A DNA stretch of 64,000 nucleotides from an uncultured Prevotellaceae bacterium (GCA_947167515.1 CAMVIM010000001.1:124001-188000), one strand, 5' to 3'; numbered from the stretch's first letter, positions 34,025 through 42,991 are shown. Program-made: numbers and translations. Notes: generated by a model not told the origin, from the sequence alone.

Positions 34025-34716
34025 TGGAAGTAATCTACGAGGATAATCACATCATCATTGTTTCGAAAACGACAGGGGAAATTGTACAAGGTGACAAGAC
34101 CGGTGACAAGCCCCTGAGCGAAACAGTGAAACAATACATCAAGGAAGCGTACGCCAAACCTGGCGACGTTTTCCTTGGTGTTGTTCATCGTCTTGACCGC
34201 CCTGTGTTCGGACTCGTCTTATTTGCACGTACTTCTAAGGCATTGGCACGTCTCAATGCAATGTTTGCAAATGGAGAAGTGAAGAAGAAATATTGGGCGA
34301 TTGTGAAAGATGCTCCTGCTGAGTCGGAAGGAACTCTCACTCATTGGCTTGTGCGCAATGAGAAGCAGAACAAGTCTTATGCCTACGACCATGAAGTGCC
34401 TCGCAGCAAAAAGGCTGTGCTTGACTACCGTGTCATTGGCCACTCCGACAACTACTATCTCTTGGAGGTGAACCTCCACACAGGTCGCCACCATCAGATT
34501 CGCTGCCAGCTGGCCAAAATAGGTTGTCCCATCAAAGGCGACCTCAAATACGGCGCCAAGCGGAGCAACCCCGATGGCAGCATCTCGCTCTTGAGCCGCT
34601 CCATGCAGTTCATCCATCCCGTCAGCAAAAAGGAAATTGCGGTTGAGGCACCTCTGCCCGACGACAAACTCTGGCAATCCTTCAACCTTTACTCTATTCC
34701 ACCACGTAAGCCTTGA
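34024..34716 (+). CDS. RluA-family RNA pseudouridine synthase
   Basis: 230 aa. The catalytic motif 'HRLDRP' (55-60) contains the nucleophilic D58. Further family segments are 'KKYWAIVKDAPAESEGTLTHW', 'LLEVNLHTGRHHQIRCQL' and 'GCPIKGDLKYGA'. There is no S4 domain, so it is the short catalytic-only type that acts on tRNA or 23S rRNA; the target uridine is not predictable. It is the third gene of the tetR-fabG operon. Its last 23 bp overlap the 3' end of the convergent cyclophilin gene. Confidence 0.92.
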   Translation: MEVIYEDNHIIIVSKTTGEIVQGDKTGDKPLSETVKQYIKEAYAKPGDVFLGVVHRLDRPVFGLVLFARTSKALARLNAMFANGEVKKKYWAIVKDAPAESEGTLTHWLVRNEKQNKSYAYDHEVPRSKKAVLDYRVIGHSDNYYLLEVNLHTGRHHQIRCQLAKIGCPIKGDLKYGAKRSNPDGSISLLSRSMQFIHPVSKKEIAVEAPLPDDKLWQSFNLYSIPPRKP

Positions 34717-35524
34717 CGATTCTCACCTCCTTCAGAGGCACCTCTTGCGCATTCGTCTTGATTTTCTGTATGGCTTCGACCGCCTTCATGCCTTCGACGA
34801 CTTCGCCGAAGACGGTGTATTCGTTGTCAAGCCAAGGGGCACCTCCGTGCATCTTGTAGGCTCTGCGCAGTTCCTTGGGATAGGTAATGGGCGGATTCTC
34901 TGACACTTCCCAACGGGCTTGGTCTTGGAGCTTCTCCAATAGGTTGCTCACGCCATCTCGGTCGCGGGCAGCTCGGAGGGCATCGAGTTTCTTTTTGTTC
35001 TCCTGCTGTTTCTTGAGGAAGAGAACTTCGGCATCTCGCTGTTCGCGGGCTGTTTCGAGGTTGTCCAGCTCGTCATCGGAGTGTACCTTGCCCGTGACGA
35101 TGTAGAACTGGTATTTGTCACTCATTCGTTGGGGATTCTCTTCGTCACCGTCACGGGCGGCTGCCAGCACCCCTCGCACGTTGTAGTGTTTGGGCCATAC
35201 GATTTCGGCAGGTATGCGTTCGGTAATGGTGTCGCCCTGTTCGTCGATGTGGGGTGGAAAGCCTTCGGGACGGGTGGCAGGGTCGCCTGTCTGAATCATG
35301 AAGTTACGGATGACACGGTGGAAGGTCACGCCTGTGTAGAGTCCTTCGCGCACGTTGCGGATGAAGTTATCGCGATGCCCAGGCGTGTCATCATAAAGTT
35401 TCAGACGTATCTCACCTGCGGTGGTTTCCAGCACCACTTCGGTCTCTTGTCCCGGATTCTGCCCTGTGCAACCGACACTGACCATGCAGCACAGCAGGAG
35501 GGCTAATGCTAAGTTCTTTTTCAT
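34694..35524 (-). CDS. Cyclophilin-type peptidyl-prolyl isomerase lipoprotein
   Basis: 276 aa from ATG 35524; a long in-frame extension upstream crosses the promoter and is ignored. The lipoprotein signal ends 'MVSVGC' (C19). Cyclophilin core segments are 'TTAGEIRLKLYDDTPGHRDNF', 'VTFHRVIRNFMIQTGDP' and 'YQFYIVTGKV'. A lysine/glutamate-rich insert of about 60-70 residues, coiled-coil in character, interrupts the fold before the final strands ('NEYTVFGEVVEGMKAVEAI'). It likely acts as a proline isomerase or chaperone on envelope proteins. The insert is seen in other Bacteroidetes members. Confidence 0.9.
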   Translation of the reverse strand: MKKNLALALLLCCMVSVGCTGQNPGQETEVVLETTAGEIRLKLYDDTPGHRDNFIRNVREGLYTGVTFHRVIRNFMIQTGDPATRPEGFPPHIDEQGDTITERIPAEIVWPKHYNVRGVLAAARDGDEENPQRMSDKYQFYIVTGKVHSDDELDNLETAREQRDAEVLFLKKQQENKKKLDALRAARDRDGVSNLLEKLQDQARWEVSENPPITYPKELRRAYKMHGGAPWLDNEYTVFGEVVEGMKAVEAIQKIKTNAQEVPLKEVRIVKAYVVE

Positions 35525-35546
35525 GTGCTTCAATTGTATTTGGGGG

Positions 35547-35554
35547 CAAATGTA
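35547..35554 (-). promoter_or_regulatory. -7 promoter box for the cyclophilin gene
   Basis: Minus-strand TACATTTG, 22 bp upstream of the ATG. Confidence 0.6.
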
Positions 35555-35579
35555 CATAATTTTGTGGGATTGACAAAGC

Positions 35580-35833
35580 AAAAAAAAATGAAATCCATCG
35601 CGGATTCCATTTTCCTTGTCATTTTTCATTGGATGAAAAACAAACCTTAATCTTTTTACTAACCTAAAACCTATTGTATAACCTATGTATATAATCTCTT
35701 TTTTCGTTATCCTTGGAAACAATCAGTTTACCAAAACTAACCTTACTGATGAACTTTACCTATAAAACTAATACCTTACTAACCTATATTTCGTCGGTCT
35801 TTTGACCGGTGTGTTGTGTCTTTTTCCTTTTTG
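35580..35833 (-). ncRNA. Candidate small RNA of about 250 nt
   Basis: On the minus strand a -7 box TAACTTTG (35847-35840) predicts a start near 35833. A strong rho-independent terminator ends the unit: stem AATGGAATCC/GGATTTCATT with loop GCGAT (about 35587-35612), followed by eight or nine T. No open reading frame of note lies between. Internal features are a 5' hairpin GGTC-AAAA-GACC, a second hairpin CAGT...ACTG, and repeated AGGTTAGT/AGGTTAT motifs. I cannot match it to tmRNA, SRP RNA or RNase P RNA. Comparison with 6S and Bacteroidales-1 models would be needed. Confidence 0.5.
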
Positions 35834-36115
35834 ACGATGCAAAGTTACGGGGTTTTCCCGAATGACGAAGCACGAATGATTGAAAATCTTTCGAAAAGAC
35901 GCGTTTCTTTGATATATATCAATAAAAGTGTGCGCACACAATCTATTTCCAGTGTTTTGTGCTCGCACACAGCCCTTTTTTTGAGCTGTGAGGAAAAGTG
36001 CGGAAATTTAGGTGGACTTTTACCTCTTTTTGAGGTGTGTAATTGTAAAAAATGGGGCTTATAGTGGTGTTTTTGTATTAAATAAGGCGTCAAATGTGCT
36101 CTTTTTAGTGATTTC

Positions 36116-36148
36116 TTTTGTGGGGATGCTGAATAATGTCTAATTTTG
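36116..36148 (+). promoter_or_regulatory. Promoter of the small histidine kinase gene
   Basis: -33 TTTTG (36116-36120), a 20-bp spacer and -7 TAATTTTG (36141-36148). The leader is about 57 nt. The stretch 35848-36115 shows nothing else. Confidence 0.72.
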
Positions 36149-36211
36149 CAAACCGAAAAGGATGTATATGTAAGAATGTTTACAAAAAATGGAGGTTATA
36201 ATTGAAAGAAT

Positions 36212-37003
36212 ATGCTAACGGTATTGATTGTAAGTGTTGTCGTTTTGGTTGTTGCGTTAGGGGTGCTGGGATATTTGTATTATAAGGAACGCAGCAAATG
36301 CCAGAAATATAAGAAGGGTATTGCCATTCAGAAGGTGTATCTGCAGAATATGAGTCATGACATTCGAACTCCCATGAATGCCATCTGTGGTTTTTCGCAA
36401 ATACTTTGCAATAGCCAGATACGTGATATGTTGTCGGAGGAGGAAATCACCGAATATGGAGTGATTATCCAAAGCAATACGGACTTGTTGAGCACTTTGG
36501 TGAACGACATCCTCGATATCTCCGATATGGAGAGCGGCAAGTATAAGATGAACATCGGCACTTGTGTCGTGAACGAGGTGTGCCGAAATGCCATCCGCAC
36601 GGTGAAGTACCGCTGTCCGGAAGGAGTGAACATGTACATGACCACAGATGTGCCTGACACCTACACGATTCAGAGCGACCCGAAGCGTGTGGAACAGGTG
36701 ATTATGAACTATTTGACCAATGCTGAGAAACATACAGATGAGGGCGAGATTCATGTGCATGTGTCGCTGGACGAGAATCCTGGCATGGTGACCTTCTCGG
36801 TGACAGATACGGGTGAAGGCGTCTCGCCGGAGAATGCAGAACGTATCTTTGGCCGATTTGAGAAGTTCAATACCATTAATGGCGGCACGGGATTAGGTCT
36901 GCCCATCTGCCGAAAGATTGCTACGCAGTTGGGCGGTGAGGCGAAACTTGACCTGTCGCACAAAGGGAAGGGTGCCCGCTTTGTGTTCACACATCCCGTG
37001 TGA
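36212..37003 (+). CDS. Sensor-less membrane histidine kinase
   Basis: 263 aa. A single N-terminal membrane helix (about 3-25) is followed directly by HisKA with an intact H-box ('QNMSHDIRTPMNAICGF'). The ATPase domain has N-box 'NYLTNAEKHT', G1 'DTGEGVS', F-box 'FGRFEKF' and G2 'GGTGLGLPI'. There is no extracytoplasmic sensor, PAS, HAMP or receiver domain, so input must come from the membrane or a partner. No response regulator is adjacent. The 3' end overlaps the convergent gene by 17 bp. Confidence 0.88.
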   Translation: MLTVLIVSVVVLVVALGVLGYLYYKERSKCQKYKKGIAIQKVYLQNMSHDIRTPMNAICGFSQILCNSQIRDMLSEEEITEYGVIIQSNTDLLSTLVNDILDISDMESGKYKMNIGTCVVNEVCRNAIRTVKYRCPEGVNMYMTTDVPDTYTIQSDPKRVEQVIMNYLTNAEKHTDEGEIHVHVSLDENPGMVTFSVTDTGEGVSPENAERIFGRFEKFNTINGGTGLGLPICRKIATQLGGEAKLDLSHKGKGARFVFTHPV

Positions 37004-38003
37004 ACAGATTTTTCACAATGATTTTCACAAGGAAATAGGCGAGGGCTGTGAGTATGAAGTAGCCCACGTAGATGAGTGTTGTCCACGAAACGATGAGGTA
37101 GGTGCACATGGCGGCTCCTGTCAGTTTGGCAAGGTAAGTGATGCCTGGCAGGAAATAGAAATGATGATAGATTTCGTCGATGACAGCCAGATAGGTGATG
37201 ATGACAAGCCACATCATCACGACGAGTGTGGCCATCAGTGGGGGCAACACCAGCGGGTTGAGGGTGGGGTGAAAGTAGTATTCCTTCCAAAACTCGGGCA
37301 CGAAGTTCTGCACAGACGCATAGAGCGAGGCCATGAGGGCTACAAGAAGCAGAAAGAGGGGTGGGTAGATGCTGTTCATCTCTTCCAGAAAGCCTTGGGG
37401 ATGCCAAGTTCGGATTTCGTTTAGGATTTGTGCTGGTTGCCATGTGCGCATTTCCTTTTTCCGTCCGAGCACGATGGCGATGGCTCCCAGCATGATGAGG
37501 GTTGACATCCAGATGGCGCGGCTGTCTGAAAGGGTGTTGAGCAGTTGGGAAATGGCATCGTCAGGAGTTGCTCCTTTCAGCAGGTCACCTTCGGGAATCC
37601 AGCCCATGATGTGCTGGCTGCTGGCCACTTTCACCCAAACCGAGTCGATGGAGTCGGTGTGGATGGTCTTGATGGAGGCGACGGCAATAATTTCTCCCCG
37701 ATACACATGGCAGGTGTCGGTGATGAGGTCGCCTTCGCGAGGAATGAGCATGAGGGAATCTGCCTTGACCTGAAAGTTGAAGTTCTCCGAATAGTGATGG
37801 GTCAGACGAAACTCTAACGAATCCATCTGCTGCGGACTCAGCACCATGAGGGTCGTGTCGGAGGCGATGGCCGTATCGACGATGTTGACGATGGTGGGAA
37901 CGGAGTCGCTATCCAAAGGTACTGCATCGGTGGGTCGTGAAACAGAACCTCCCACACACGAGGCTATCAGGGTTGCAAAGATGATGTATAGCAGTTTCTT
38001 CAT
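36987..38003 (-). CDS. SH3-like domain membrane lipoprotein of unknown function
   Basis: 338 aa from ATG 38003. The lipoprotein signal ends 'ATLIASC' (C16). A periplasmic part with a probable bacterial SH3-like fold follows ('ADSLMLIPREGDLITDTCHVYRGEIIAVASIK...VWVKVASSQHIMGWIPEGDLL', about 80-165). Four or five hydrophobic helices then fill the second half. Combining a lipid anchor with several membrane helices is unusual and suggests an inner-membrane protein. It lies 13 bp after the U32 gene and is probably co-transcribed. I do not recognise the family. Confidence 0.72.
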   Translation of the reverse strand: MKKLLYIIFATLIASCVGGSVSRPTDAVPLDSDSVPTIVNIVDTAIASDTTLMVLSPQQMDSLEFRLTHHYSENFNFQVKADSLMLIPREGDLITDTCHVYRGEIIAVASIKTIHTDSIDSVWVKVASSQHIMGWIPEGDLLKGATPDDAISQLLNTLSDSRAIWMSTLIMLGAIAIVLGRKKEMRTWQPAQILNEIRTWHPQGFLEEMNSIYPPLFLLLVALMASLYASVQNFVPEFWKEYYFHPTLNPLVLPPLMATLVVMMWLVIITYLAVIDEIYHHFYFLPGITYLAKLTGAAMCTYLIVSWTTLIYVGYFILTALAYFLVKIIVKNLFTRDV

Positions 38004-38016
38004 TGTCGGTTCGTTT

Positions 38017-39693
38017 TCACTGTAGGTAGAGTTCCATGAAGCAGTTTTTGCAGTCGAAATCAAGGCGGAAGGTGGTGCCGTTCGCCATTCTCAGGGCTAA
38101 GTGCTGCGGCTTTCCTATCAAAGGGAAGGCTGGTTTTCTCCCTTGTCCCTCCATCGTCGTTAAGTTTTTGGGACAGATGCCCAGTTGCCTTCGGATGCAG
38201 TACTTGCAAATCATGACAGGGGTGTCCTTGTCGTGGGTCAGTTCGTAAGGTTTCTCTGTCTCAATGGCAATAGGTTGGTGTTCCTGCCGTTCGAGCGGGT
38301 AGAACTTTTTTCTTTCCTCGGTCAGTTTGTCAGATAGTTCCCGCCGCCATCTGCTCAGGAGGGAAGAAGGGAAGAAGTAGTTCTTCTTGAGGTTGATGTT
38401 CATCTCCTTTACGTCGAAGATGGTGTCACCAAGTTTGCTCAGTTGGCGTTCGATGTTTTCTCTCTGGTGGGTATGTGCCAACTCGTAATCTCCTTGAATG
38501 CAGACTTGTGCCGTCAATCCATCTTCGTCAGTCATCATGATGTTTTTCTCGTCCATCGTCACCTGCACGGCTATCTTCCGTTCGGCTGATGGCTTGCTGA
38601 GCATCTTGTCCCATTCCACATCCTGATTGCGGAAGTATTGCACCCCTCGCATGGGTCGGAAGGCTTCCACGTTGTTCACTCGGAAACCGACCAGTTTGCC
38701 CTTCTCCATGTAGCAAAGCCCGTCGCCATTGTGCAGGACGGTGTTGCGTGTGAAGGGTTCGCCCATTGCTTTAGGCGTGTGAATGTTGGCATCGGGTTGG
38801 CTTACGTCCTTCACAAAGCCCCGATTGAAACTTCTTCTCACATCAGGCTTGAACTTCAGGTGCACATGTCCTGAAGATGCTCTGCAGAACTCTGTTGGGT
38901 GCAAGGCTATGAGTTGGTTGAGGGCTTCTGAATAGGCGGCTGTCACATTCTTCACATAGTCGGCATCTTTCAACCTCCCCTCGATTTTCAGCGAAGAAGC
39001 CCCTGCTCTTAGCAGTTCTTCCAGACGGTCGATTTGACAGTTGTCCTTCAGCGAGAGGAGATGCTTGTCTTTCATCACCGTCTTTCCATCGGCCAGAAGG
39101 TCGAAAGCCATGCGGCACACCTGAGCACATTCTCCTCGGTTTGCGCTTCGGCTGAAAAGGGCTTCGCTGGCGTTGCAGCGTCCGCTCAGACAAACACATA
39201 ATGCCCCGTGCACAAAGACTTCGAGCTTTGTGTCGGGGCATTTTTCATGTATCTCTGCGATATCCTCTGTAGTCAATTCTCTGGCCAGCACCACTTGCGG
39301 AAACCCTAAGTCAGCCAATCGTTGCACCTTTTCGGGGGTTCGGTTGTCCATCTGGGTACTGGCATGAAGGGGAATGGGGGGGAGATGGAGGGAAAGTAGC
39401 CTCAGATCCTGCACAATGAGGGCATCGACGTTGATGTCGTGCAGTTGCCAAATGAGTCGTTCCACCTTCTGCATCTCGGCGTCGAAAATGAGGGTGTTCA
39501 CCGTCACATAAACTTTCGCCTTGTAGAGATGTGCAAACAGAACCAGCCGTTCGATGTCTTCCACGCTGTTGCCAGCAGCCGCTCTTGCTCCCCAAGCAGA
39601 GGCTCCGATATAGACAGCATCAGCACCGTGCTTGATTGCCTCGATGCCAATGTCTGCTGTTTTTGCTGGTGCGAGAAGCTCTATCTTCCTCAT
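38017..39693 (-). CDS. U32-family protein (RNA hydroxylase/RlhA-TrhP-like)
   Basis: 558 aa. It starts 'MRKIELLAPAKTADIGIEAIKHGADAVYIG', the U32 TIM-barrel opening. The signature 'EVFVHGALCVCLSGRC' (C166, C168, C173) and 'NRGECAQVCR' (C189, C193) supply likely iron-sulfur ligands. A further cysteine set sits near the C-terminus ('CKYCIRRQLGICPK' and 'DFDCKNCF'). E. coli relatives RlhA and TrhP hydroxylate 23S rRNA C2501 or tRNA U34 using prephenate, and are not peptidases despite the name. Which RNA is modified here is not clear. It starts 37 bp after metA on the same strand. Confidence 0.85.
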   Translation of the reverse strand: MRKIELLAPAKTADIGIEAIKHGADAVYIGASAWGARAAAGNSVEDIERLVLFAHLYKAKVYVTVNTLIFDAEMQKVERLIWQLHDINVDALIVQDLRLLSLHLPPIPLHASTQMDNRTPEKVQRLADLGFPQVVLARELTTEDIAEIHEKCPDTKLEVFVHGALCVCLSGRCNASEALFSRSANRGECAQVCRMAFDLLADGKTVMKDKHLLSLKDNCQIDRLEELLRAGASSLKIEGRLKDADYVKNVTAAYSEALNQLIALHPTEFCRASSGHVHLKFKPDVRRSFNRGFVKDVSQPDANIHTPKAMGEPFTRNTVLHNGDGLCYMEKGKLVGFRVNNVEAFRPMRGVQYFRNQDVEWDKMLSKPSAERKIAVQVTMDEKNIMMTDEDGLTAQVCIQGDYELAHTHQRENIERQLSKLGDTIFDVKEMNINLKKNYFFPSSLLSRWRRELSDKLTEERKKFYPLERQEHQPIAIETEKPYELTHDKDTPVMICKYCIRRQLGICPKNLTTMEGQGRKPAFPLIGKPQHLALRMANGTTFRLDFDCKNCFMELYLQ

Positions 39694-39730
39694 TTTAATT
39701 GATAATTCTCAATTGTCAATTCTCAAATCC

Positions 39731-40648
39731 TTAATTGATGTCTTCGATATTGAACGGTGTTTCTTGATAGACGTAGTAGTTCAGCCAGTTGGTGTAGAGC
39801 AAGTTGGCTGCTGCACGCCAACGGACGATGGGCATTTTAGTCGGGTCGTTCTTGGGGTAGTAGTTCAGCGGTAAGTTGATGGGCTTCCCCTTTGCTAAGT
39901 CACGCTTGTATTCCCCGTCCAGCGTGAGTGGCGAGTATTCCAAGTGGCAGGTGATGAAAAACTCGCGGCCGTTTCTTGCCTCCACGATGGTCACACCCGC
40001 TTCCTTGCTGTCTGCGATGATGTGCAGCCCTGGCACTTTCTCGATGTCCTTTCGGTACACCTCGCAATGGCGGCTATGAGGAGCAAAGAACACATCGTCG
40101 AAACCTCTGAAGATGGGCAGTTCAGGAGCCAGCATCTGGTGCTCAAACACACCAAAAATCTTGTTGGCCGTGTTGTATTTGGGCACACCATAGAAGTGGT
40201 ATAACCCAGCAAACGCTGCCCAGCACACATAGATGGTGCTGGTCACGTGGTTGTGTGCCCAGTTGAACACTTCCTGCAGTTCCTGCCAATAGGTCACATC
40301 CTCATAGTTGATAAACTCCAGAGGGGCTCCCGTCACGATGAGTCCGTCATACTTCTCCTGCTTCATATCCTCAAAGTTGCGGTAGAATGCCAGCATGTGC
40401 TCGATAGGCGTGTTCTTGCTGGTGTGCGACTTGATTTTCATGAACTCCACCTTGATTTGCAGTGCGGAGTTAGAAAGGATGCGGATGAAATCGGTTTCCG
40501 TTGTGATTTTCAACGGCATGAGGTTGAGCACAGCCAAGCGGAGCGGACGAATCTGCTGACTGTCCGCTCGCTTGTAGCCCATCGTGAAGATATTTTCCTG
40601 TTTCAGCTCGTCGATGGCGGGGAGCTGGTCGGGTAAGATGAGAGGCAT
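39731..40648 (-). CDS. metA: Homoserine O-acyltransferase (MetA family), probably acetyl-CoA-specific
   Basis: 305 aa. The catalytic triad is C142 ('YVCWAAFAGLY'), H235 and E237 ('ITCHLEYSP'). Residue 111 in 'VTGAPLEFINYE' is glutamate. In published work on MetA enzymes, Glu at 111 goes with acetyl-CoA use and Gly with succinyl-CoA, so O-acetylhomoserine is the likely product despite the usual 'succinyltransferase' name. This is the first committed step of methionine synthesis. The ATG overlaps the leuB stop codon by one base, so translation is coupled to leuB. Confidence 0.92.
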   Translation of the reverse strand: MPLILPDQLPAIDELKQENIFTMGYKRADSQQIRPLRLAVLNLMPLKITTETDFIRILSNSALQIKVEFMKIKSHTSKNTPIEHMLAFYRNFEDMKQEKYDGLIVTGAPLEFINYEDVTYWQELQEVFNWAHNHVTSTIYVCWAAFAGLYHFYGVPKYNTANKIFGVFEHQMLAPELPIFRGFDDVFFAPHSRHCEVYRKDIEKVPGLHIIADSKEAGVTIVEARNGREFFITCHLEYSPLTLDGEYKRDLAKGKPINLPLNYYPKNDPTKMPIVRWRAAANLLYTNWLNYYVYQETPFNIEDIN

Positions 40649-41709
40649 TACTTATTTTTAATGTAATCAACAATCCAGGCACCCACTTCCTTCGTGCCGT
40701 ACTTGGCGCCGCCTTCCACCTGAATTTCAGGTGTGCGCACATTCTGGTCGAGCGAAGCGTTCACAGCCTCACGGATGAGGGCACCCTCCTCCTTCAAATC
40801 GAAGTATTCGTAGAGCATGGCAACAGAAAGAATCTGAGCCAGTGGGTTGGCGATGTTCAGGCCCTTTGCCTGTGGCCAACTGCCGTGGATAGGTTCAAAC
40901 ACTGGTGTGTGTTCACCTGTCGAAGCTGATGGGAGCAAACCCATGGAACCTGTGATGCACGAACCTTCGTCGGTCAGGATGTCGCCGAAAGTGTTCTCAG
41001 TCACCATCACATCGAAGAACTTAGGCTCCTGAATCATGCGCATCGAAGCATTGTCCACATACATGAAGTCGGTGGTCACATCGGGATACTGCGGTGCCAT
41101 TTCCTGAGCCACGGCTCTCCACAGACGGCTCGATGCCAGCACGTTAGCCTTATCCACCACTGTCAGGTGCTTCCTTCTCTGACGAGCATACTGATAAGCC
41201 ACCTTCAAGATGCGCTCCACCTCTGCACGGCTGTAGGCATTGGTGTCGTAAGCGTAGTCGTTGCCCTCTTTCTTCTCACCGAAGTACATGCCACCCGTCA
41301 ACTCGCGGATGCAGATGAAGTCAGCACCACGCACCAGCTCGTCCTTCAGAGGAGACTTGTGTACGAGGCAGTCGAAGGTCGTCACAGGACGCACGTTGGC
41401 AAACAGACCCAACTTCTTTCTCATTGCCAACAATCCTTGCTCAGGGCGCACCTTCGCATTTGGGTTGTTGTCAAACTTGGGGTCACCCACCGATGCGAAC
41501 AGCACAGCATCGGCATCCATACACGTCTGGAAGGTTTCCTCCGGGAATGGGTCGCCCACCTCATCAATGGCATGTGCGCCACAGATGGCTTCCTTGTAAC
41601 TTACTTCGTGTCCAAACTTCTCGGCGATGGCGTTGCACACAGCCACGCCCTGTTCCATAATCTCTGGCCCGATACCGTCACCGGCCAGTACTGCAATTTT
41701 CAGTTTCAT
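40648..41709 (-). CDS. leuB: 3-isopropylmalate dehydrogenase
   Basis: 353 aa. It begins '[21 protein letters not shown]' and contains the arginine set in '[22 protein letters not shown]', '[12 protein letters not shown]' for substrate binding, and '[11 protein letters not shown]'. The metal/NAD motif is '[25 protein letters not shown]'. It oxidatively decarboxylates 3-isopropylmalate in leucine synthesis. leuA and leuCD, its usual neighbours, are absent; instead it sits between a ThiD-like kinase gene (11 bp gap) and metA (1-bp overlap). Confidence 0.94.
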   Translation of the reverse strand: MKLKIAVLAGDGIGPEIMEQGVAVCNAIAEKFGHEVSYKEAICGAHAIDEVGDPFPEETFQTCMDADAVLFASVGDPKFDNNPNAKVRPEQGLLAMRKKLGLFANVRPVTTFDCLVHKSPLKDELVRGADFICIRELTGGMYFGEKKEGNDYAYDTNAYSRAEVERILKVAYQYARQRRKHLTVVDKANVLASSRLWRAVAQEMAPQYPDVTTDFMYVDNASMRMIQEPKFFDVMVTENTFGDILTDEGSCITGSMGLLPSASTGEHTPVFEPIHGSWPQAKGLNIANPLAQILSVAMLYEYFDLKEEGALIREAVNASLDQNVRTPEIQVEGGAKYGTKEVGAWIVDYIKNK

Positions 41710-41720
41710 CTTTTTTCTAT

Positions 41721-42581
41721 TTAGTTATAAATTCTTTCGTGTAGCACCTTGTCCTCCATGAAGCACGGATGCACAGGGCCATAGCCGTGTCCGAACTCAT
41801 ATTCGGCACCTAAGGCGATGGCCTTGCCGATAAATTCCTCGCCTTTCTCCACCGCCTCGCCCAGTGTGCAGCCTTTGGCCAGATAGGTGGCGATGGCCGA
41901 AGAGAACGAGTCGCCTGTACCGTTCACGTTGTGAGTGGCGATGCGGCGTTTCCGAAATTCCTTCACCTCACCCGTCTCAGCGTTGTAGAGGAAGTCGGAC
42001 AGCATATCCTGTGCAGAACTGCCTCGCCCGTTCAGCACTTGGCTCTGCATGCTCTTCACGATGACGCTGTTGCCCCATTGCCCCAACTCCTTGATGTCCT
42101 CCCAGATGTTGGTGATTTTCCGCTTCAGCAGCACTTCCGCCTCGCGGAAATTGGGTGTGATGAGGGTGGCGATGGGGAAGAGCTTTTCCTTGTAGGCTCC
42201 GATGCTCTCGTCGCTCACCAGCTGCACCCCGTTGCTGTCCACGATGACAGGGTCAATCACCTTCTTCACATCAGGATAACGTTTGAGCAAGTCAGCGACC
42301 CCATCGATGATTTCTGCGGTGGGCAACACGCCCGTCTTGATGCACTGTGCGCCCACATCGCCCAGAAACGATTCCGCCTGACTCACCACCAGCTCGACGG
42401 GCAGGGGGGTCACGCTCTTCACGCGGCGTGTGTCCTCATCCACTATGCCTGTCAGTGCGCATGCCGCATAGCCCCCACACGCGGTGATGGCCTTGATGTC
42501 TGCCTGCATGCCCGCACTGCCCAGAGGCTCGCTGCCCGCAATCAGAAAAACGATGTTCAGTTGCTTCTTGCTCATGTACAT
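41721..42581 (-). CDS. ThiD-like (hydroxymethylpyrimidine/pyridoxal) kinase
   Basis: 286 aa; an ATG two codons in (42575) is equally possible. It is a ribokinase-fold ThiD-type protein. Motifs are '[25 protein letters not shown]' in two parts (15-24 and 25-39), '[14 protein letters not shown]' (109-122) and '[13 protein letters not shown]'. The anion-hole motif is '[10 protein letters not shown]' (221-230). ThiD enzymes usually have GTGC here and pyridoxal or ribokinase-type enzymes GTGD, and the substrate loop is less glycine-rich than in classic ThiD. Phosphorylation of HMP(-P) is the likeliest role, with pyridoxal as an alternative. It leads a five-gene minus-strand run with its own promoter. 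Confidence 0.82.
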   Translation of the reverse strand: MYMSKKQLNIVFLIAGSEPLGSAGMQADIKAITACGGYAACALTGIVDEDTRRVKSVTPLPVELVVSQAESFLGDVGAQCIKTGVLPTAEIIDGVADLLKRYPDVKKVIDPVIVDSNGVQLVSDESIGAYKEKLFPIATLITPNFREAEVLLKRKITNIWEDIKELGQWGNSVIVKSMQSQVLNGRGSSAQDMLSDFLYNAETGEVKEFRKRRIATHNVNGTGDSFSSAIATYLAKGCTLGEAVEKGEEFIGKAIALGAEYEFGHGYGPVHPCFMEDKVLHERIYN

Positions 42582-42597
42582 TATTTATAATTGAGTG

Positions 42598-42605
42598 CAA
42601 AGGTA
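42598..42605 (-). promoter_or_regulatory. -7 promoter box for the thiD-leuB-metA operon
   Basis: Minus-strand TACCTTTG, 16 bp upstream of the first ATG. Confidence 0.65.
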
Positions 42606-42883
42606 TAAAAAAGTTGCGAGTTAAGAGTTAGAAGCAGCGGAGTTTTTGTTATTTCGGGTACTTTTCTGGCTAAAAGAGAGAAAAAGAGCAAATGGCATGA
42701 AGAAAACTGGCGGTAACTCGCGAAATGTCGGCAGCCATTTTTGTGGAGAAAACTTTGAGGAAATGCGAGACTATACAGAATGTCGTATTCAAGGAGGCTG
42801 ACGGAGATGTTTTCCGTCTTTTGCTGATGCAGCAGAGGTGGGAACTTCTCGCTTGCCACTACAGCGACACTTCCGATGTGGAA

Positions 42884-42991
42884 TTTGCTACATGCCCTGT
42901 GTAGCAGTTGCTACACCGCCAGTGTAGCATTTACTACACCGCCACTGTAGCAGTTGCTACACTGGCAGTGTAGCGTTTGTTACAACGGCTC
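42884..42991. repeat. Tandem palindromic array, 23-bp units (TGTAGCA...TGCTACA)
   Basis: Four full units start at 42900, 42923, 42946 and 42969, and a partial one at 42884. Each holds a near-perfect palindrome such as TGTAGCAGTTGCTACA plus a 7-nt spacer (CCGCCAG type). The array sits between the divergent thiD and luxS promoters. The remainder of 42606-43116 shows no gene. Confidence 0.9.

Noticed and set aside
42581-42859. Small minus-strand frame upstream of the ThiD-like gene
   Set aside because: It overlaps the promoter; no motif and no conserved features.
42884-42991. CRISPR-like appearance of the short repeat arrays
   Set aside because: Units are 21-24 bp with no unique spacers of CRISPR length, and no cas gene is present anywhere in the window.
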